From NCBI GenBank assembly GCA_000017645.1, contig CP000781.1, forward strand, positions 2,901,501 to 2,965,500: 64,000 nt of DNA, read 5' to 3'. The notes below the pieces were generated by a model. It saw only the letters and a list, made by a program, of their open reading frames with translations. It ran no database searches and was not told the origin of the DNA. Shown here piece by piece: positions 31,501 to 39,986 of this stretch. The DNA is from Xanthobacter autotrophicus Py2. GTDB lineage: Bacteria; Pseudomonadota; Alphaproteobacteria; Rhizobiales; Xanthobacteraceae. How positions within the stretch are numbered: position 1 is the stretch's first letter; each line of letters opens with the position of its first letter. Both the position numbers and the translations under genes were made by a program.

Positions 31501-31878
31501 CCTCAAGGCGAGGGCCGCCGTTTCGGTGGCGAGCGTAAGGACGGCGATCGCCGCGAGGGCGGTAAGGACAACGAGCGCCGCGGCGAGCGGCGCGACGGCC
31601 GTCCGCCTCATCGTCGTCCCGTCGAGGCGCCCGGCGCCGTCGCCGGTGCCCCCGGCACTGAGGGTGAGCGCGCGCCGCGTCCGCCCCGGGGCGACCGTCC
31701 TCCGTTCCGTGGACCGCGCGAGGGCGAGGGCAATCGTGGCCCGCGTCCCGAGCATCGCGCAGACCAGCGCCCGCCGCAGCAGGAGCGCCGGCGCGACAAG
31801 CCGGCGGATCCGGACAGCCCGTTTGCCGCCCTCGCCGCGCTGAAGGCGCGCCTGGAGGCGGAGAAGAAGGGCAAGTGA
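28573..31878 (+). CDS. Suv3/MgpS-type ATP-dependent RNA helicase with disordered C-terminal tail
   Basis: A 1101-residue superfamily 2 helicase. Walker A GPTNTGKTHLAIERM is at residues ~24-38, the DEIQ-type motif II (AIDEIQLATD) near 107, and motif VI-like QIAGRAGRATRDG near 275. The central part to about residue 820 resembles mitochondrial Suv3 and bacterial MgpS helicases. The last ~280 residues are first acidic (EAAPVEGAEVEAVEAPA-type) and then basic and RGG/DRR-rich, typical of disordered RNA-binding tails. A role in RNA decay or ribosome maturation is likely by family. It is followed after 1 bp by an S4-domain gene. Confidence 0.88.
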   Translation: MDDVTQWAVLPRNVRARGVSAVLGPTNTGKTHLAIERMLGHDSGIIGLPLRLLAREVYQRIVERVGADKVALVTGEEKIKPKSPRYWVSTVEAMPRDLDVSFVAIDEIQLATDLDRGHVFTERMLNRRGRHETLLLGSATMRPLIEKLLPGVNVVVRPRLSTLTFAGEKKISRLPRRSAIVAFSAEEVYSIAEFIRRQRGGAAVVMGALSPRTRNAQVELYQSGDVDYLVATDAIGMGLNLDVDHVAFASDRKFDGWQFRKLNASEMAQIAGRAGRATRDGTFGTTGRCPPFDEELVGRLEEHVFDTAKVLQWRNAVPDFRSAAALLASLSQLPREEGLTRAPVADDVAVLEIMSRDTEVTARLASPSDVERLWDACQVPDYRKVSPGAHAELVATLFGHLSGGGFIPDAWFARQIALTDRQEGDIDTLSNRIAQVRTLTFVANRPDWLKDPGHWQGVTRGVEDKLSDALHERLAQRFVDRRTSVLMRRLRENTMLETEISKTGDVTVEGHVIGHLHGFQFAPDPAAGGEEAKALRAAAQKALAGEIEQRAARVAQAVDEAFVLTFDGTVRWTGEAVAKLIPGDEVLKPRFKIIADEHLTGPVRDQVEARIALWLSAHIEKLLGALTKLGTAEDITGIARGIAFQIVESLGVLERARVAEEVKGLDQAARATLRGYGVRFGAHHIYLPALLKPAPRSLAAELYALKHGGLAQKGLDELPHLAASGRTSIPVDHEIQKGLYRAVGFRVCGERAVRVDILERLADLIRPALAWRPGSAGPKPAGAVDGRGFTVTVGMTSLAGCSGEDFASILKSLGYRMERRPPPPPEAEAPAAAPAPVEFAPLPEGAIEADLLFDAPPAEAAPVEGAEVEAVEAPASDSTAVEAVAETPEPDAPEAEPAAPEAEEADAVIADEIEAEAAVEAVEETGDPTAAEVAAEVSAPAAPGGPEAVEGGAPAEPEMIEVWRPGRPPGAPRRDRPQGEGRRFGGERKDGDRREGGKDNERRGERRDGRPPHRRPVEAPGAVAGAPGTEGERAPRPPRGDRPPFRGPREGEGNRGPRPEHRADQRPPQQERRRDKPADPDSPFAALAALKARLEAEKKGK

Positions 31879-31879
31879 G

Positions 31880-32167
31880 GTGACGGGCGAGGGGGCGGAT
31901 CCGGCGGAGCGGCAGAGGCTCGACCGCTGGATCTGGCACGCTCGCGTGGTGCGCACCCGGGAGGCCGCGGCCGATCTGGTGCGCGCCGGCCACGTCCGGC
32001 TCGACGGCGCGCGGGTGACGAGCCCGGCGCAATCGGTGCGGGCCGGGCAGGTGCTCACCATCGCACTCGACCGGAACGTGCGTGTGTTGCGAATCGTTGG
32101 CTTTTCGCAGCGCCGGGGAGATGCTACATCGGCACGCGCGCTTTTCGACGAAATAACAGAAGTGTGA
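31880..32167 (+). CDS. S4-domain RNA-binding protein, Hsp15-like
   Basis: A 95-residue protein beginning at GTG 31880, one base after the helicase stop. The S4 fold is recognised from RLDRWIWHARVVRTREAA and VRAGHVRLDGARV. In E. coli, Hsp15 rescues stalled 50S subunits carrying nascent chains. The tight coupling with an RNA helicase supports a shared RNA or ribosome quality-control role, which is an inference. Confidence 0.88.
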   Translation: MTGEGADPAERQRLDRWIWHARVVRTREAAADLVRAGHVRLDGARVTSPAQSVRAGQVLTIALDRNVRVLRIVGFSQRRGDATSARALFDEITEV

Positions 32168-32248
32168 CGGGTAATGGTGGCTGCGGCCTTGCGTGCGCTT
32201 GAACGGCGCGCCGGGCTGCGCTAACCGAGCCCTCGAAAGGGATTTTCC

Positions 32249-32584
32249 ATGACTTACGTCGTCACCGAGAACTGCATCCGCTGCAAGTACATGGATTGCG
32301 TGTCCGTGTGCCCGGTGGACTGTTTCTACGAGGGCGAGAACATGCTCGTCATCCACCCCGACGAGTGCATCGACTGCGGGGTCTGCGAGCCGGAATGCCC
32401 GGCCGAGGCCATCAAGCCCGATGCCGAGCTGGGGCTCGAGAAGTGGCTCGCGCTCAACGCCGAATATGCCAAGGCTTGGCCCAATATCACGCTCAAGCGC
32501 GACCCGCCGGCCGACGCCAAGGAGTGGGACGGCAAGCCGGGCAAGGAAGAGCTGTTCTCCCCGGAGCCCGGCCAAGGCGACTGA
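32249..32584 (+). CDS. fdxA: Seven-iron (3Fe-4S/4Fe-4S) ferredoxin
   Basis: A 111-residue cytoplasmic ferredoxin with the FdxA N-terminus [20 protein letters not shown], then the second cluster motif [12 protein letters not shown]. The Cys spacing and length fit the 7Fe ferredoxins common in alphaproteobacteria. It transfers electrons to an unidentified partner. A good AAAGGGA Shine-Dalgarno precedes the ATG. In many relatives a carD gene follows; here an acyltransferase follows after 400 bp. Confidence 0.93.
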   Translation: MTYVVTENCIRCKYMDCVSVCPVDCFYEGENMLVIHPDECIDCGVCEPECPAEAIKPDAELGLEKWLALNAEYAKAWPNITLKRDPPADAKEWDGKPGKEELFSPEPGQGD

Positions 32585-32991
32585 TCGGGAGCCTGGCGCG
32601 CACCGCGCTCTCAGGCTTCGCGATGCGGTTCATGATCCGATCGGGTTGATCAACCTGATCGGGGTGGACCATGTTAAGGCGTTTTCCAACTCTCCACGGC
32701 TGACATGGCCGGCGGTGACCGCGATAGGCTCACCGACGGCGCTACCGTTGCGTGCCCTTTTTCCCTTTCGTCAAAGACGCTTGAGCACGCACGCACGGCG
32801 GGCGTGCAGACCTTCCAGCTTGCCGCCTGGAATGGTAACAGGTTGACGCTTGTTTGAACTGTAGCTAGGTTCCAGCGTCTTGTTGCGGTCCGTATCCTCA
32901 CGGTCGATGGGTCCGGAGTCCCTGCGCAACGGGTCTTTTCCCAGCATGCCGCCCGTCGCGATCCCCGCTCAGATCTTTGGCAGGTCACCTC
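32585..32991. other. Intergenic region between fdxA and the acyltransferase gene
   Basis: About 400 bp without a supported gene. It contains a near-perfect 26-bp palindrome at 32637-32662. A weak sigma70-like promoter, TTGACG (32843-32848) with 17-bp spacing to TAGGTT, lies 120 bp before the acyltransferase. Confidence 0.45.
32637..32662. repeat. 26-bp inverted repeat downstream of fdxA
   Basis: CCGATCGGGTTGATC followed by its near complement; 12 of 13 arm positions pair around the centre TTGATCAA. There is no T-run after it, so it is either a protein-binding operator or a weak terminator for fdxA. Confidence 0.55.
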
Positions 32992-34251
32992 ATGGAAAGT
33001 GCGAGATATCGCGCGCTGGATGGCCTGCGTGGCATGGCAGCTGTGCTCGTCGTCTTTTATCACATGACGATTGCGAGCGTTTTCAAGTCCCTGTCCATTG
33101 TCACCAATGGCGATCTTGCCGTCGATGTCTTTTTCATCCTGTCAGGTTTTGTGATTTCGTCGGCCTATGCCGATCGCATCGACACGCCCGATACAATGAA
33201 GCGGTTCCTTACCCTGCGTTTCTTCAGGGTCTATCCGCTCCATTTCTGCATCCTGATGGTGTTTCTGGCGCAGGAGTTTTTCAAGCTCTACCTCTGGCAC
33301 AAGGGCGTCACGCTCAATAATGGTGCGCCGTTCACCGGAGACCAGTCGCTGGTCCTGTTCTTCGCCACATTGTTCCTGGTGCAGGCCTGGGGCGTGTTCG
33401 ACAGGAATTTCTGGAACGGCCCCAGCTGGAGCATCAGCTGCGAGGCCCTGGCCTATCTGGTCTTCGCCCTGACGGCTCCGCTGCGTCCCCTGCGCTGGCG
33501 CTTCGCGCCGCCCGCCATCCTCGTATTCGCGACCTGCTCCTACATCTATGCCGCCACGCTCCATGACGGTCTTGCCCAGGCCTTCTATGGGCCGGCGGCC
33601 ATGCTGCGCGGCCTGTCCGGCTTTTTCGTCGGCGCCCTGTGCTACGAGGCGGTGCGCTCGGGGCGGCTGAAGGCGATATTCGCGGCGGCGTCCGACCGTG
33701 CCCTGAGCCTGTGGCAGGCAGGCACGGTGCTGGCCGTCCTGCTGCTGCTTTCGGTATGTCGGGGGCCGAGCATCATCGCCGTGCTGGTGCCGCTGACGGT
33801 GCTCGTGCTGCTGCTGCACACCGACCGTGGCTTCGCCTGCACGGTCCTGAATACGCGGCCGCTGCAGGCGCTCGGGAAGATCTCATATTCCATCTACATG
33901 GTGCATTTCTTCATTCTGATCTCCACGGACACCGTGCTGAAGCGGGTCATCGGCGAGCAGCCGGACGGCAGGCCGTGGTTCCAGATGCCCCTGCTCCAGG
34001 GCACGCTGCTCTCCCTGGCCCTGGCGCTGCTGGTGGTTCTCGTCGCGAGCCTCACCTGGCGCTTCATCGAAGAGCCCGGCCGCGGGTTCGGCCGGCGCCT
34101 CGTGGGCGGGCAGGGTGCGTCCCAAGGCGCCGGGCTGCAGTCCGGAGCGGTCGCGCCGGCGCTGGACGCGGCCGGCCGCGCGACCCTGGAGGCTGCCCCC
34201 GCGCCAAGGAGTGAGGGCGCGCGCAAGCCTGCATCGGGGCGCGGCAGATGA
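32992..34251 (+). CDS. Acyltransferase family 3 (OafA/YrhL-like) membrane protein
   Basis: A 419-residue membrane protein with about ten helices. The N-terminus ARYRALDGLRGMAAVLVVFYH holds the family's catalytic His motif region, and LAVDVFFILSGFVIS is the second signature. Members transfer acetyl or other acyl groups to sugars of surface polysaccharide, O-antigen or peptidoglycan. ATG 32992 is used rather than an upstream TTG. The C-terminal ~45 residues are an alanine/glycine-rich cytoplasmic tail. Lower GC and codon mix at the 5' end hint at possible acquisition. Confidence 0.87.
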   Translation: MESARYRALDGLRGMAAVLVVFYHMTIASVFKSLSIVTNGDLAVDVFFILSGFVISSAYADRIDTPDTMKRFLTLRFFRVYPLHFCILMVFLAQEFFKLYLWHKGVTLNNGAPFTGDQSLVLFFATLFLVQAWGVFDRNFWNGPSWSISCEALAYLVFALTAPLRPLRWRFAPPAILVFATCSYIYAATLHDGLAQAFYGPAAMLRGLSGFFVGALCYEAVRSGRLKAIFAAASDRALSLWQAGTVLAVLLLLSVCRGPSIIAVLVPLTVLVLLLHTDRGFACTVLNTRPLQALGKISYSIYMVHFFILISTDTVLKRVIGEQPDGRPWFQMPLLQGTLLSLALALLVVLVASLTWRFIEEPGRGFGRRLVGGQGASQGAGLQSGAVAPALDAAGRATLEAAPAPRSEGARKPASGRGR

Positions 34252-34264
34252 TTGAGGCCGTGCC

Positions 34265-35350
34265 CTACGATGCCCCGAGACGGGCGCGCAGCTCCGGCCC
34301 CTTGGGCAATCCAGCCACCTCCTCCACCTGTAGCGTTCCCGCCGTCAGGGCGCGGATGATCGCGGAGAGATCGTCGAAGCGGCGGTCCGCCCGGTCGAGG
34401 AGATCCACCCACAGCTGGTCGAACTGGTCCAGCATGTCCACCAGCGGCACCACCGGCAGCTGGATGCCGGAATAGCGCGGATACTTGTTGGTGAGCTTCT
34501 TCCAGTCGTCCTTCAGGGCATCCCGCAGCACCGGATCGTTGGTCAGCCGGTTGTCCCGGCCACCGCGCTCGAACGCGGCCTTGGTCTCCAGCAGGTGGGT
34601 GAGGTGCGCGATGGCGCGGCTGCGCATCAGCGGCCGGATCTGGTTCTTGAAATAGCCGCGCAGCATGTCGGTGTAGACGGCGTCCTCATATCCGATGTCG
34701 CGGGCGATCCCGCCGCCAACCTGCGCCGTCGTCGCCTCGAACAGGCCCTGCGGCCAGTCGGAGGCGGGGCGTGAGGTCAGGAGCAGGACAACGCCTGGCG
34801 GCAGTTCGGCGGCTGCGGGCAGGATCGCGATGGTGTTCCCGTCTCCGATCCGCTCCAGTCCGTCGATGGCCACCAGCAGACGCTTGCCGCCGGTGGTCGT
34901 CACGTGCTCCCGCGCGGCGGCGAGCAGGGCGAGAACATCGGCCTGCGTCGGCTCCGCCCCGGAGCCTTCCGCCACTGCGACGCCGAATTCCGCCGTCACC
35001 GCATCCTTGAGCTCTGCCACCAGGGCGCGCGGCGTCAGGGCGCCCTGCACATGGATGCCGATGGCGCGGATATCGCTGGAAATGGTGCTGTCGATGCCCT
35101 CGAGGACGCCGGGCGAGCGTCCCGGCCGCCGGGCGATGATGCCGCGCACGAACAGGGTCTTGCCGATGCCGGTGGGGCCCCGGAGCCAGTACAGTCCGCG
35201 ATCGGTGGTGAGCAGGACCTCGCGCAGCGGCGTCCTGAGATAGGTGGGCGACACATAGGCCGCGTCCAGCGCGGCGAAATCGGGGGGAGCCAGATCAGTG
35301 GTGGTGTCGGCCGTCGGGTCGGCGCGGACCTCCAGGGCAGGCGAGGTCAT
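34265..35350 (-). CDS. P-loop ATPase of unknown role (AAA/STAND-like)
   Basis: A 361-residue protein. Walker A WLRGPTGIGKTLFVRGI is near residues 60-76, and Walker B-like KRLLVAIDGLERIGDG near 185. LLLTSRPASDWPQG resembles the sensor-1 region (LLTSR) of NACHT/STAND ATPases. No effector or repeat domain is visible. ATG 35350 is chosen because GGAGG lies 8 bp upstream; the frame extends back about 220 bp without homology. It is convergent with the acyltransferase. I do not recognise a specific function. Confidence 0.75.
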   Translation of the reverse strand: MTSPALEVRADPTADTTTDLAPPDFAALDAAYVSPTYLRTPLREVLLTTDRGLYWLRGPTGIGKTLFVRGIIARRPGRSPGVLEGIDSTISSDIRAIGIHVQGALTPRALVAELKDAVTAEFGVAVAEGSGAEPTQADVLALLAAAREHVTTTGGKRLLVAIDGLERIGDGNTIAILPAAAELPPGVVLLLTSRPASDWPQGLFEATTAQVGGGIARDIGYEDAVYTDMLRGYFKNQIRPLMRSRAIAHLTHLLETKAAFERGGRDNRLTNDPVLRDALKDDWKKLTNKYPRYSGIQLPVVPLVDMLDQFDQLWVDLLDRADRRFDDLSAIIRALTAGTLQVEEVAGLPKGPELRARLGAS

Positions 35351-35516
35351 GTCGTGTTCCTCCGGGCGTTGTGGCCCTTGTGGCGCCACAGAGGACGGAT
35401 CGCTGGTCTTCGGTCCTCCGCCCCGGCAGGCGATGCCGGGCTGTTTGGCGGGTTTCCACCCAAGGGTCCTCACGCCCCCTACCAAGCACAAAGCATGCCC
35501 CGCTCGGCGCTGGACT

Positions 35517-35954
35517 TCAGGGCGCGGTCGCGAGCTGCTCGTACTGGGACAGCACCACCTGGCCCGCCGCATCGAGGTAGGCGCGGCCGAACCTGGACGC
35601 TTTCAGCCTGTCCACGTCCTGGTAGATGGTGCCGCCCAGCGGCGGAGAGGCGTTGGGCTTGGCACAGGGCACCCCCAGCTCCACCTTCTGCCCGGTGCTG
35701 TAGGTGGTGCCGCGCTCCACCTTCTTCACCGTGCCGGTCACGGTGCAGGTGCCGAACGGGTGGGGTGTGACCGCCACCTCGTCCACCGCGATCACGATCA
35801 CGCTCTTCGCGTCGTTGCGTGCGTTCTCGTAGACATAGGGCGGCATCAGGGCGGTGGCGGCGCCTGTCCACGCCAGCAGGCACGCGAGGCCGAGGCCGAG
35901 GGCGACGGTGGTCGAGCGCAGGCGCCGCGGTGCGGCCAGATCGGTCCTGTTCAT
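35517..35954 (-). CDS. Small exported protein of unknown function
   Basis: A 145-residue protein with a clear Sec signal peptide (residues ~12-36, ending AATA). The mature part has SVIVIAVDEVAVTPHPFGTC, then GTVKKVERG and VPCAKPN. The two cysteines could form a disulfide. A beta-rich small domain is likely. ATG 35954 with AGGGGG upstream is preferred over earlier in-frame ATGs. It lies between an ATPase gene on the same strand and the divergent autotransporter. Confidence 0.7.
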   Translation of the reverse strand: MNRTDLAAPRRLRSTTVALGLGLACLLAWTGAATALMPPYVYENARNDAKSVIVIAVDEVAVTPHPFGTCTVTGTVKKVERGTTYSTGQKVELGVPCAKPNASPPLGGTIYQDVDRLKASRFGRAYLDAAGQVVLSQYEQLATAP

Positions 35955-36273
35955 CAATGGCCCCCTGTGCGGTCCCGGCGCGGTCACAGTGGCGCTGTGC
36001 CGGAGGCGCCGGCTGATCCGGCGTCTTCCTGTGACGGGTGCACCCGCGCCAGCATGGAGAGGCCCGACGGCTGCCGCAAGGTCGGGTCCCGGAGCCGGTC
36101 GGGTGTGCGGAAAAAGTCGCATTTTGAGAAATTGCGGCGTCCTGCGCGCCGGCCCGGTGGTATTGGTTAACAGGCTGTGATCTCTTCCGCGACGGGGGGA
36201 TTGGGCGGTATCCTTTGCTAGTGTGCGGTAGCATGCGGCCCATTCCCAGGGTTGAATCTGGGGGGATCAACGC
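35955..36273. other. Divergent intergenic region upstream of the autotransporter
   Basis: About 320 bp with a drop in GC between 36110 and 36180. It should hold the promoters for the small exported protein and the autotransporter. No specific operator was recognised. Confidence 0.45.
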
Positions 36274-38166
36274 ATGGTCGGGCGTTCAGCTGTCATTCGT
36301 GCCGCAGTTCTATGGACCTCTATTGCCGCGGGCACGGGCGCTGCGCATGCGCAGCAGTTTTCGAACTTCTACGTCTTCGGCGACAGTCTGAGCGACGCGG
36401 GAACCTATTACGTGGTCATCGACGGCCAGCTCCAGTCGGTCCGGTTCACGGTGAACCCGGCGCCGGTGTGGGACATGCTGGTGGGCGAACATTACGGTCT
36501 TGGGGTCTCGCCTTATCTCGCCATCGACACAGTGACCAAGACCAGCACTGTGGTGGGCGGAAACAACTACGCCCAGGGCGGCGCCTGTGTGAATTCGGGC
36601 TTCAACTATACCAAGTGTGTGGCCTATCCGGACAATACACTGGGTGAGACGCAGCAGCTCGAGATCTATCTCGCGTCAACCGGCGGCGTCGCCCAGCCCA
36701 ATGCCCTCTATTCCATGTGGGCGGGCGCCAACGACATCTTCACCCAAGCGATCTACCTCAGCTACCAGCTGGTCAGCGAGGAGAAGGCCATCGAAAACGT
36801 GGTCGCGGCCGCCAACCAGCACGTGGAGAACATCGCCACGCTCTCCAAGGCAGGCGCGCGCTACATCATCGTGCCGAACCTGCCGGACATCTCCAAGGCG
36901 CCGGTCACCAGTCTCCTGCCCCAGGGGCAGTTCTTCAGCGATTCCGTCAACGCCTACAATGCGACCCTGTACAACGACCTGCGCCACCTCGGCGGCTCGA
37001 ACATCATCTACGTGGACGACTATGCGCTGGTGAACGAGGTCATCGCCAACCCGACCCTGTACGGCTTCACCAACGTGACCGACAAGGCGTGCCAGCAGGA
37101 TTTCGCCATCACCTGCACCACCAACACTTTGGTCGCGCCCAACGCGCAGAACGATTATCTGTTCGCCGACGTCGTTCATCCCACGCCCGCCGGCCATGAG
37201 CTGCTGGCGCAATACATCGAATCCATCATCGAAGCGCCCGGCCTCATCGGCTTGCTGGCGGAAAGCCCCATCTATGTGGGGCGCGGCATCTACCGCACTC
37301 TCGATACCCGCATTGGCACGGGCACGCCCAAGGGCTTCCAGCTCTATACCAACATCGATTACAGCACCTACACCCTCGACCCGACCCGCGACCATTCCGG
37401 CTCGGACGGCAGCGCCGCCGCCGGCTATGTGGGCCTCGAATACGGCTTCGGCAACGGCATCAGCGTCGGCGCCCTCTTGAGCTATGGCAGCGGCAGCTAC
37501 AATTTCAGCGCGCAGAACGGCGGCTACGACGCCGACATGTTCAACGGCACCATCTACGCCAACGCCCGCTTCGGCGGGGCCTTCGCCCAGCTCTCGGGGA
37601 CCGTGGGCTCGATCGACTACAATTCGATCAAGCGCCAGTTCCTGCTCGGCGCCGCGGTGCGCACCAACATGGGCGACACCAGCGGCACCTATTACGGCGC
37701 CCGCCTCGCCACCGGCTACGACTTCACTATGGGCCAGGCTACCGTCACTCCCCTGGCGCAGCTCACCTACCAGCAGGCGACGGTGGACGGCTATGCGGAA
37801 ACCGCCGGCAATTCCAGCTCCATGCTGTTCGGCAACCAGCTGCGCGAGCTGTTCTATGCGACCGTCGGCGGGCAGGCGAGCTACGCCTTCGTGCTGTCGG
37901 GTGTCACCGTGCGGCCGAACGTGCAGGCGACCTACAATTACGACTTCCTGAACCAGGACCGCTCCGTCACCGCCGGCCTGCTGACGGCCCCCGTCACCTT
38001 CGCCATGCCGGTCTACCAGCCGGGCCGCTCCTGGACCAACCTTGCCGTCGGGCTCGCGCTGGAGGCGGCCAACGGCCTGACGTGCAATTTCACCCTGGGT
38101 GAGCTGCTCGGCCAGGACCAGGTGTCGAGCGCCTACGTGAACGGCGGCATCGCCTACAAGTTCTGA
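36274..38166 (+). CDS. GDSL-lipase autotransporter (EstA-like)
   Basis: A 630-residue protein. The signal peptide ends near AHAQ (residue ~27). The GDSL block I is FYVFGDSLSDAG with the catalytic Ser. Block V DVVHPTPAGHELL, near residue 296, supplies the Asp-His pair. From about residue 340 to the end the sequence is a 12-stranded-barrel-type autotransporter domain, ending in aromatic YKF as needed for outer-membrane assembly. The esterase should be displayed at the cell surface. The passenger stays short (about 310 residues), as in EstA. A hairpin follows the stop. Confidence 0.9.
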   Translation: MVGRSAVIRAAVLWTSIAAGTGAAHAQQFSNFYVFGDSLSDAGTYYVVIDGQLQSVRFTVNPAPVWDMLVGEHYGLGVSPYLAIDTVTKTSTVVGGNNYAQGGACVNSGFNYTKCVAYPDNTLGETQQLEIYLASTGGVAQPNALYSMWAGANDIFTQAIYLSYQLVSEEKAIENVVAAANQHVENIATLSKAGARYIIVPNLPDISKAPVTSLLPQGQFFSDSVNAYNATLYNDLRHLGGSNIIYVDDYALVNEVIANPTLYGFTNVTDKACQQDFAITCTTNTLVAPNAQNDYLFADVVHPTPAGHELLAQYIESIIEAPGLIGLLAESPIYVGRGIYRTLDTRIGTGTPKGFQLYTNIDYSTYTLDPTRDHSGSDGSAAAGYVGLEYGFGNGISVGALLSYGSGSYNFSAQNGGYDADMFNGTIYANARFGGAFAQLSGTVGSIDYNSIKRQFLLGAAVRTNMGDTSGTYYGARLATGYDFTMGQATVTPLAQLTYQQATVDGYAETAGNSSSMLFGNQLRELFYATVGGQASYAFVLSGVTVRPNVQATYNYDFLNQDRSVTAGLLTAPVTFAMPVYQPGRSWTNLAVGLALEAANGLTCNFTLGELLGQDQVSSAYVNGGIAYKF

Positions 38167-38174
38167 AGCCGGCC

Positions 38175-38210
38175 GGAAGCGTCGCGGATCGTATCTTCCG
38201 CGACGTTTCC
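38175..38210 (+). terminator. Hairpin after the autotransporter gene
   Basis: Arms 38175-38188 and 38197-38210 pair at 13 of 14 positions around an 8-nt loop. No long U-run follows, so it may be a weak or Rho-assisted terminator or an RNA stabiliser. Confidence 0.6.
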
Positions 38211-38297
38211 GCCGAGGCGGACGTGGGCTGGGGTGCGGCGGGCGGCGCCGCGCCCCAACGCCATTCCATGGCCCGCGATTTGTCATTATAAGGCGCC

Positions 38298-39905
38298 ATG
38301 CTCGACCAGACGCCCAACGCCGCCCTCGCGGACCTGCCGGATTTCGCCCGCCGGCGCACCTTCGCCATCATCTCCCATCCGGACGCCGGCAAGACGACGC
38401 TGACGGAAAAGCTGCTGCTTGCCTCCGGCGCCATCCGCATGGCCGGCCACGTGAAGGCGCGCGGCGAGCGCCGCCGCACCCGCTCCGACTGGATGGAGAT
38501 CGAGCAGCAGCGCGGCATCTCGGTCACCTCCTCGGTGATGACCTTCGAGCGCGACGGCATCGTCTTCAACCTGCTCGACACCCCCGGCCACTCGGACTTC
38601 TCCGAGGACACCTATCGCACCCTCTCGGCGGTGGACGCGGCGGTGATGGTGATCGACGCCGCCAAGGGCATCGAGAGCCAGACCCGCAAGCTGTTCGAGG
38701 TCTGCCGCCTGCGCGACATTCCCATCTTCACCTTCGTCAACAAGGTGGACCGCGAGAGCCTCGACCCCATCGCCCTGATGGACGAGGTGTCCTCCACCCT
38801 CGCCCTCGACCTCACCCCGCTGACCTGGCCCATCGGCATGGGCGTCGATTTCCGTGGCCTCATCGACATCGCCAACAAGAAGGCCCTGCTCGCCACCGAG
38901 CGCGGCGGGCCGCTGGTGCGCGAGGTGCCGTTCGAGACGCCGGAGGACCTCATCGACCTCGAAGGGGTGGAGGAGCGCATCATCAACGAGGCCGTGGAGA
39001 GCCTGACGCTGGCGCTGGGCGTGCTGCCGCCGTTCGAGCTGGCCTCGTTCCGCGAGGGGCATCTCTCCCCGGTCTATTTCGGGTCGGCGCTGAAGGAGGC
39101 GGGGGTCGCCGAGCTGCTGTTCGGCCTCGGCTCGGTCGGCCCGAGCCCGCTGCCGCGCTCCGCCGCCGGGGATCGCACCGTCGAGCCGGCGGAGGACCTC
39201 GTCTCCGGCTTCGTCTTCAAGGTGCAGGCCAACATGGATCCCAACCACCGGGACCGCGTGGCCTTCGTGCGCCTGTGCTCGGGCCGCTTCAAGCGCGGCA
39301 TGAAGCTGTTCAACCCGCGCGAGAAGCGCCAGATGGCCATCGCCAACCCCATCTTCTTCTTCGCCCAGGAGCGCGAGACGGTGGACGAGGCCGTGGCTGG
39401 CGACATCATCGGCATTCCCAACCACGGCATGCTGCGGGTGGGCGATACCCTCTCCGAGGGCGAGACCATCAAGTTCGAGGGCCTTCCGGACTTCGCGCCG
39501 GAAATCCTGCGCCGGGTGCTGCTGTCCGACCCCATGAAGGCCAAGCAGCTGCAGAAGGCGCTGCAGGACATGGCGGAGGAGGGCGTGGTGCAGGTCATCA
39601 AGCCCGTCTCTGATCCCTCTCCTATCGTGGGCGTGGTGGGCACTCTGCAGCTCGACGTGCTCGCCGCCCGGCTGGAGAAGGAATACGGCGTGCCCATCCG
39701 CTACGAGACGGTGTCCTTCGTCACCGCCCGCTGGATCGTGGGCGAGCGCGCCGAGGTGGACCGCTTCATGGAGGCGAACCGCTCCTCCACCGCCCGCGAC
39801 CGCGACGAGGCGCCGGTCTATCTCGCCCGCAGCCAGTGGGTGCTGGACCGCGCCATCGAGGAATGGCCCAAGCTCAAGTTCGTCGCCGTGAAGGAACGCG
39901 GCTGA
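38298..39905 (+). CDS. prfC: Peptide chain release factor 3
   Basis: A 535-residue GTPase that recycles RF1 and RF2 from the ribosome after peptide release. The G1 motif HPDAGKTTLTEK is at 27-38, G3 LLDTPGHSDFS and G4 FVNKVDRE are also clear. The length matches the family. This window thus carries both RF1 and RF3, far apart. It is followed by dapD 81 bp downstream on the same strand. Confidence 0.94.
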   Translation: MLDQTPNAALADLPDFARRRTFAIISHPDAGKTTLTEKLLLASGAIRMAGHVKARGERRRTRSDWMEIEQQRGISVTSSVMTFERDGIVFNLLDTPGHSDFSEDTYRTLSAVDAAVMVIDAAKGIESQTRKLFEVCRLRDIPIFTFVNKVDRESLDPIALMDEVSSTLALDLTPLTWPIGMGVDFRGLIDIANKKALLATERGGPLVREVPFETPEDLIDLEGVEERIINEAVESLTLALGVLPPFELASFREGHLSPVYFGSALKEAGVAELLFGLGSVGPSPLPRSAAGDRTVEPAEDLVSGFVFKVQANMDPNHRDRVAFVRLCSGRFKRGMKLFNPREKRQMAIANPIFFFAQERETVDEAVAGDIIGIPNHGMLRVGDTLSEGETIKFEGLPDFAPEILRRVLLSDPMKAKQLQKALQDMAEEGVVQVIKPVSDPSPIVGVVGTLQLDVLAARLEKEYGVPIRYETVSFVTARWIVGERAEVDRFMEANRSSTARDRDEAPVYLARSQWVLDRAIEEWPKLKFVAVKERG

Positions 39906-39986
39906 CCTTTCATCCCACCCTGAATTGACTCGCCCTGAATTGACTTGCCCGGCCGCGCGGGGGCGCGGCCGATCTGGAGGACCCCC

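Noticed and set aside
29674..32061. Long minus-strand open frame opposite the RNA helicase
   Set aside because: GC-rich shadow of the helicase codons; no homology, composition follows the antisense of the real gene.
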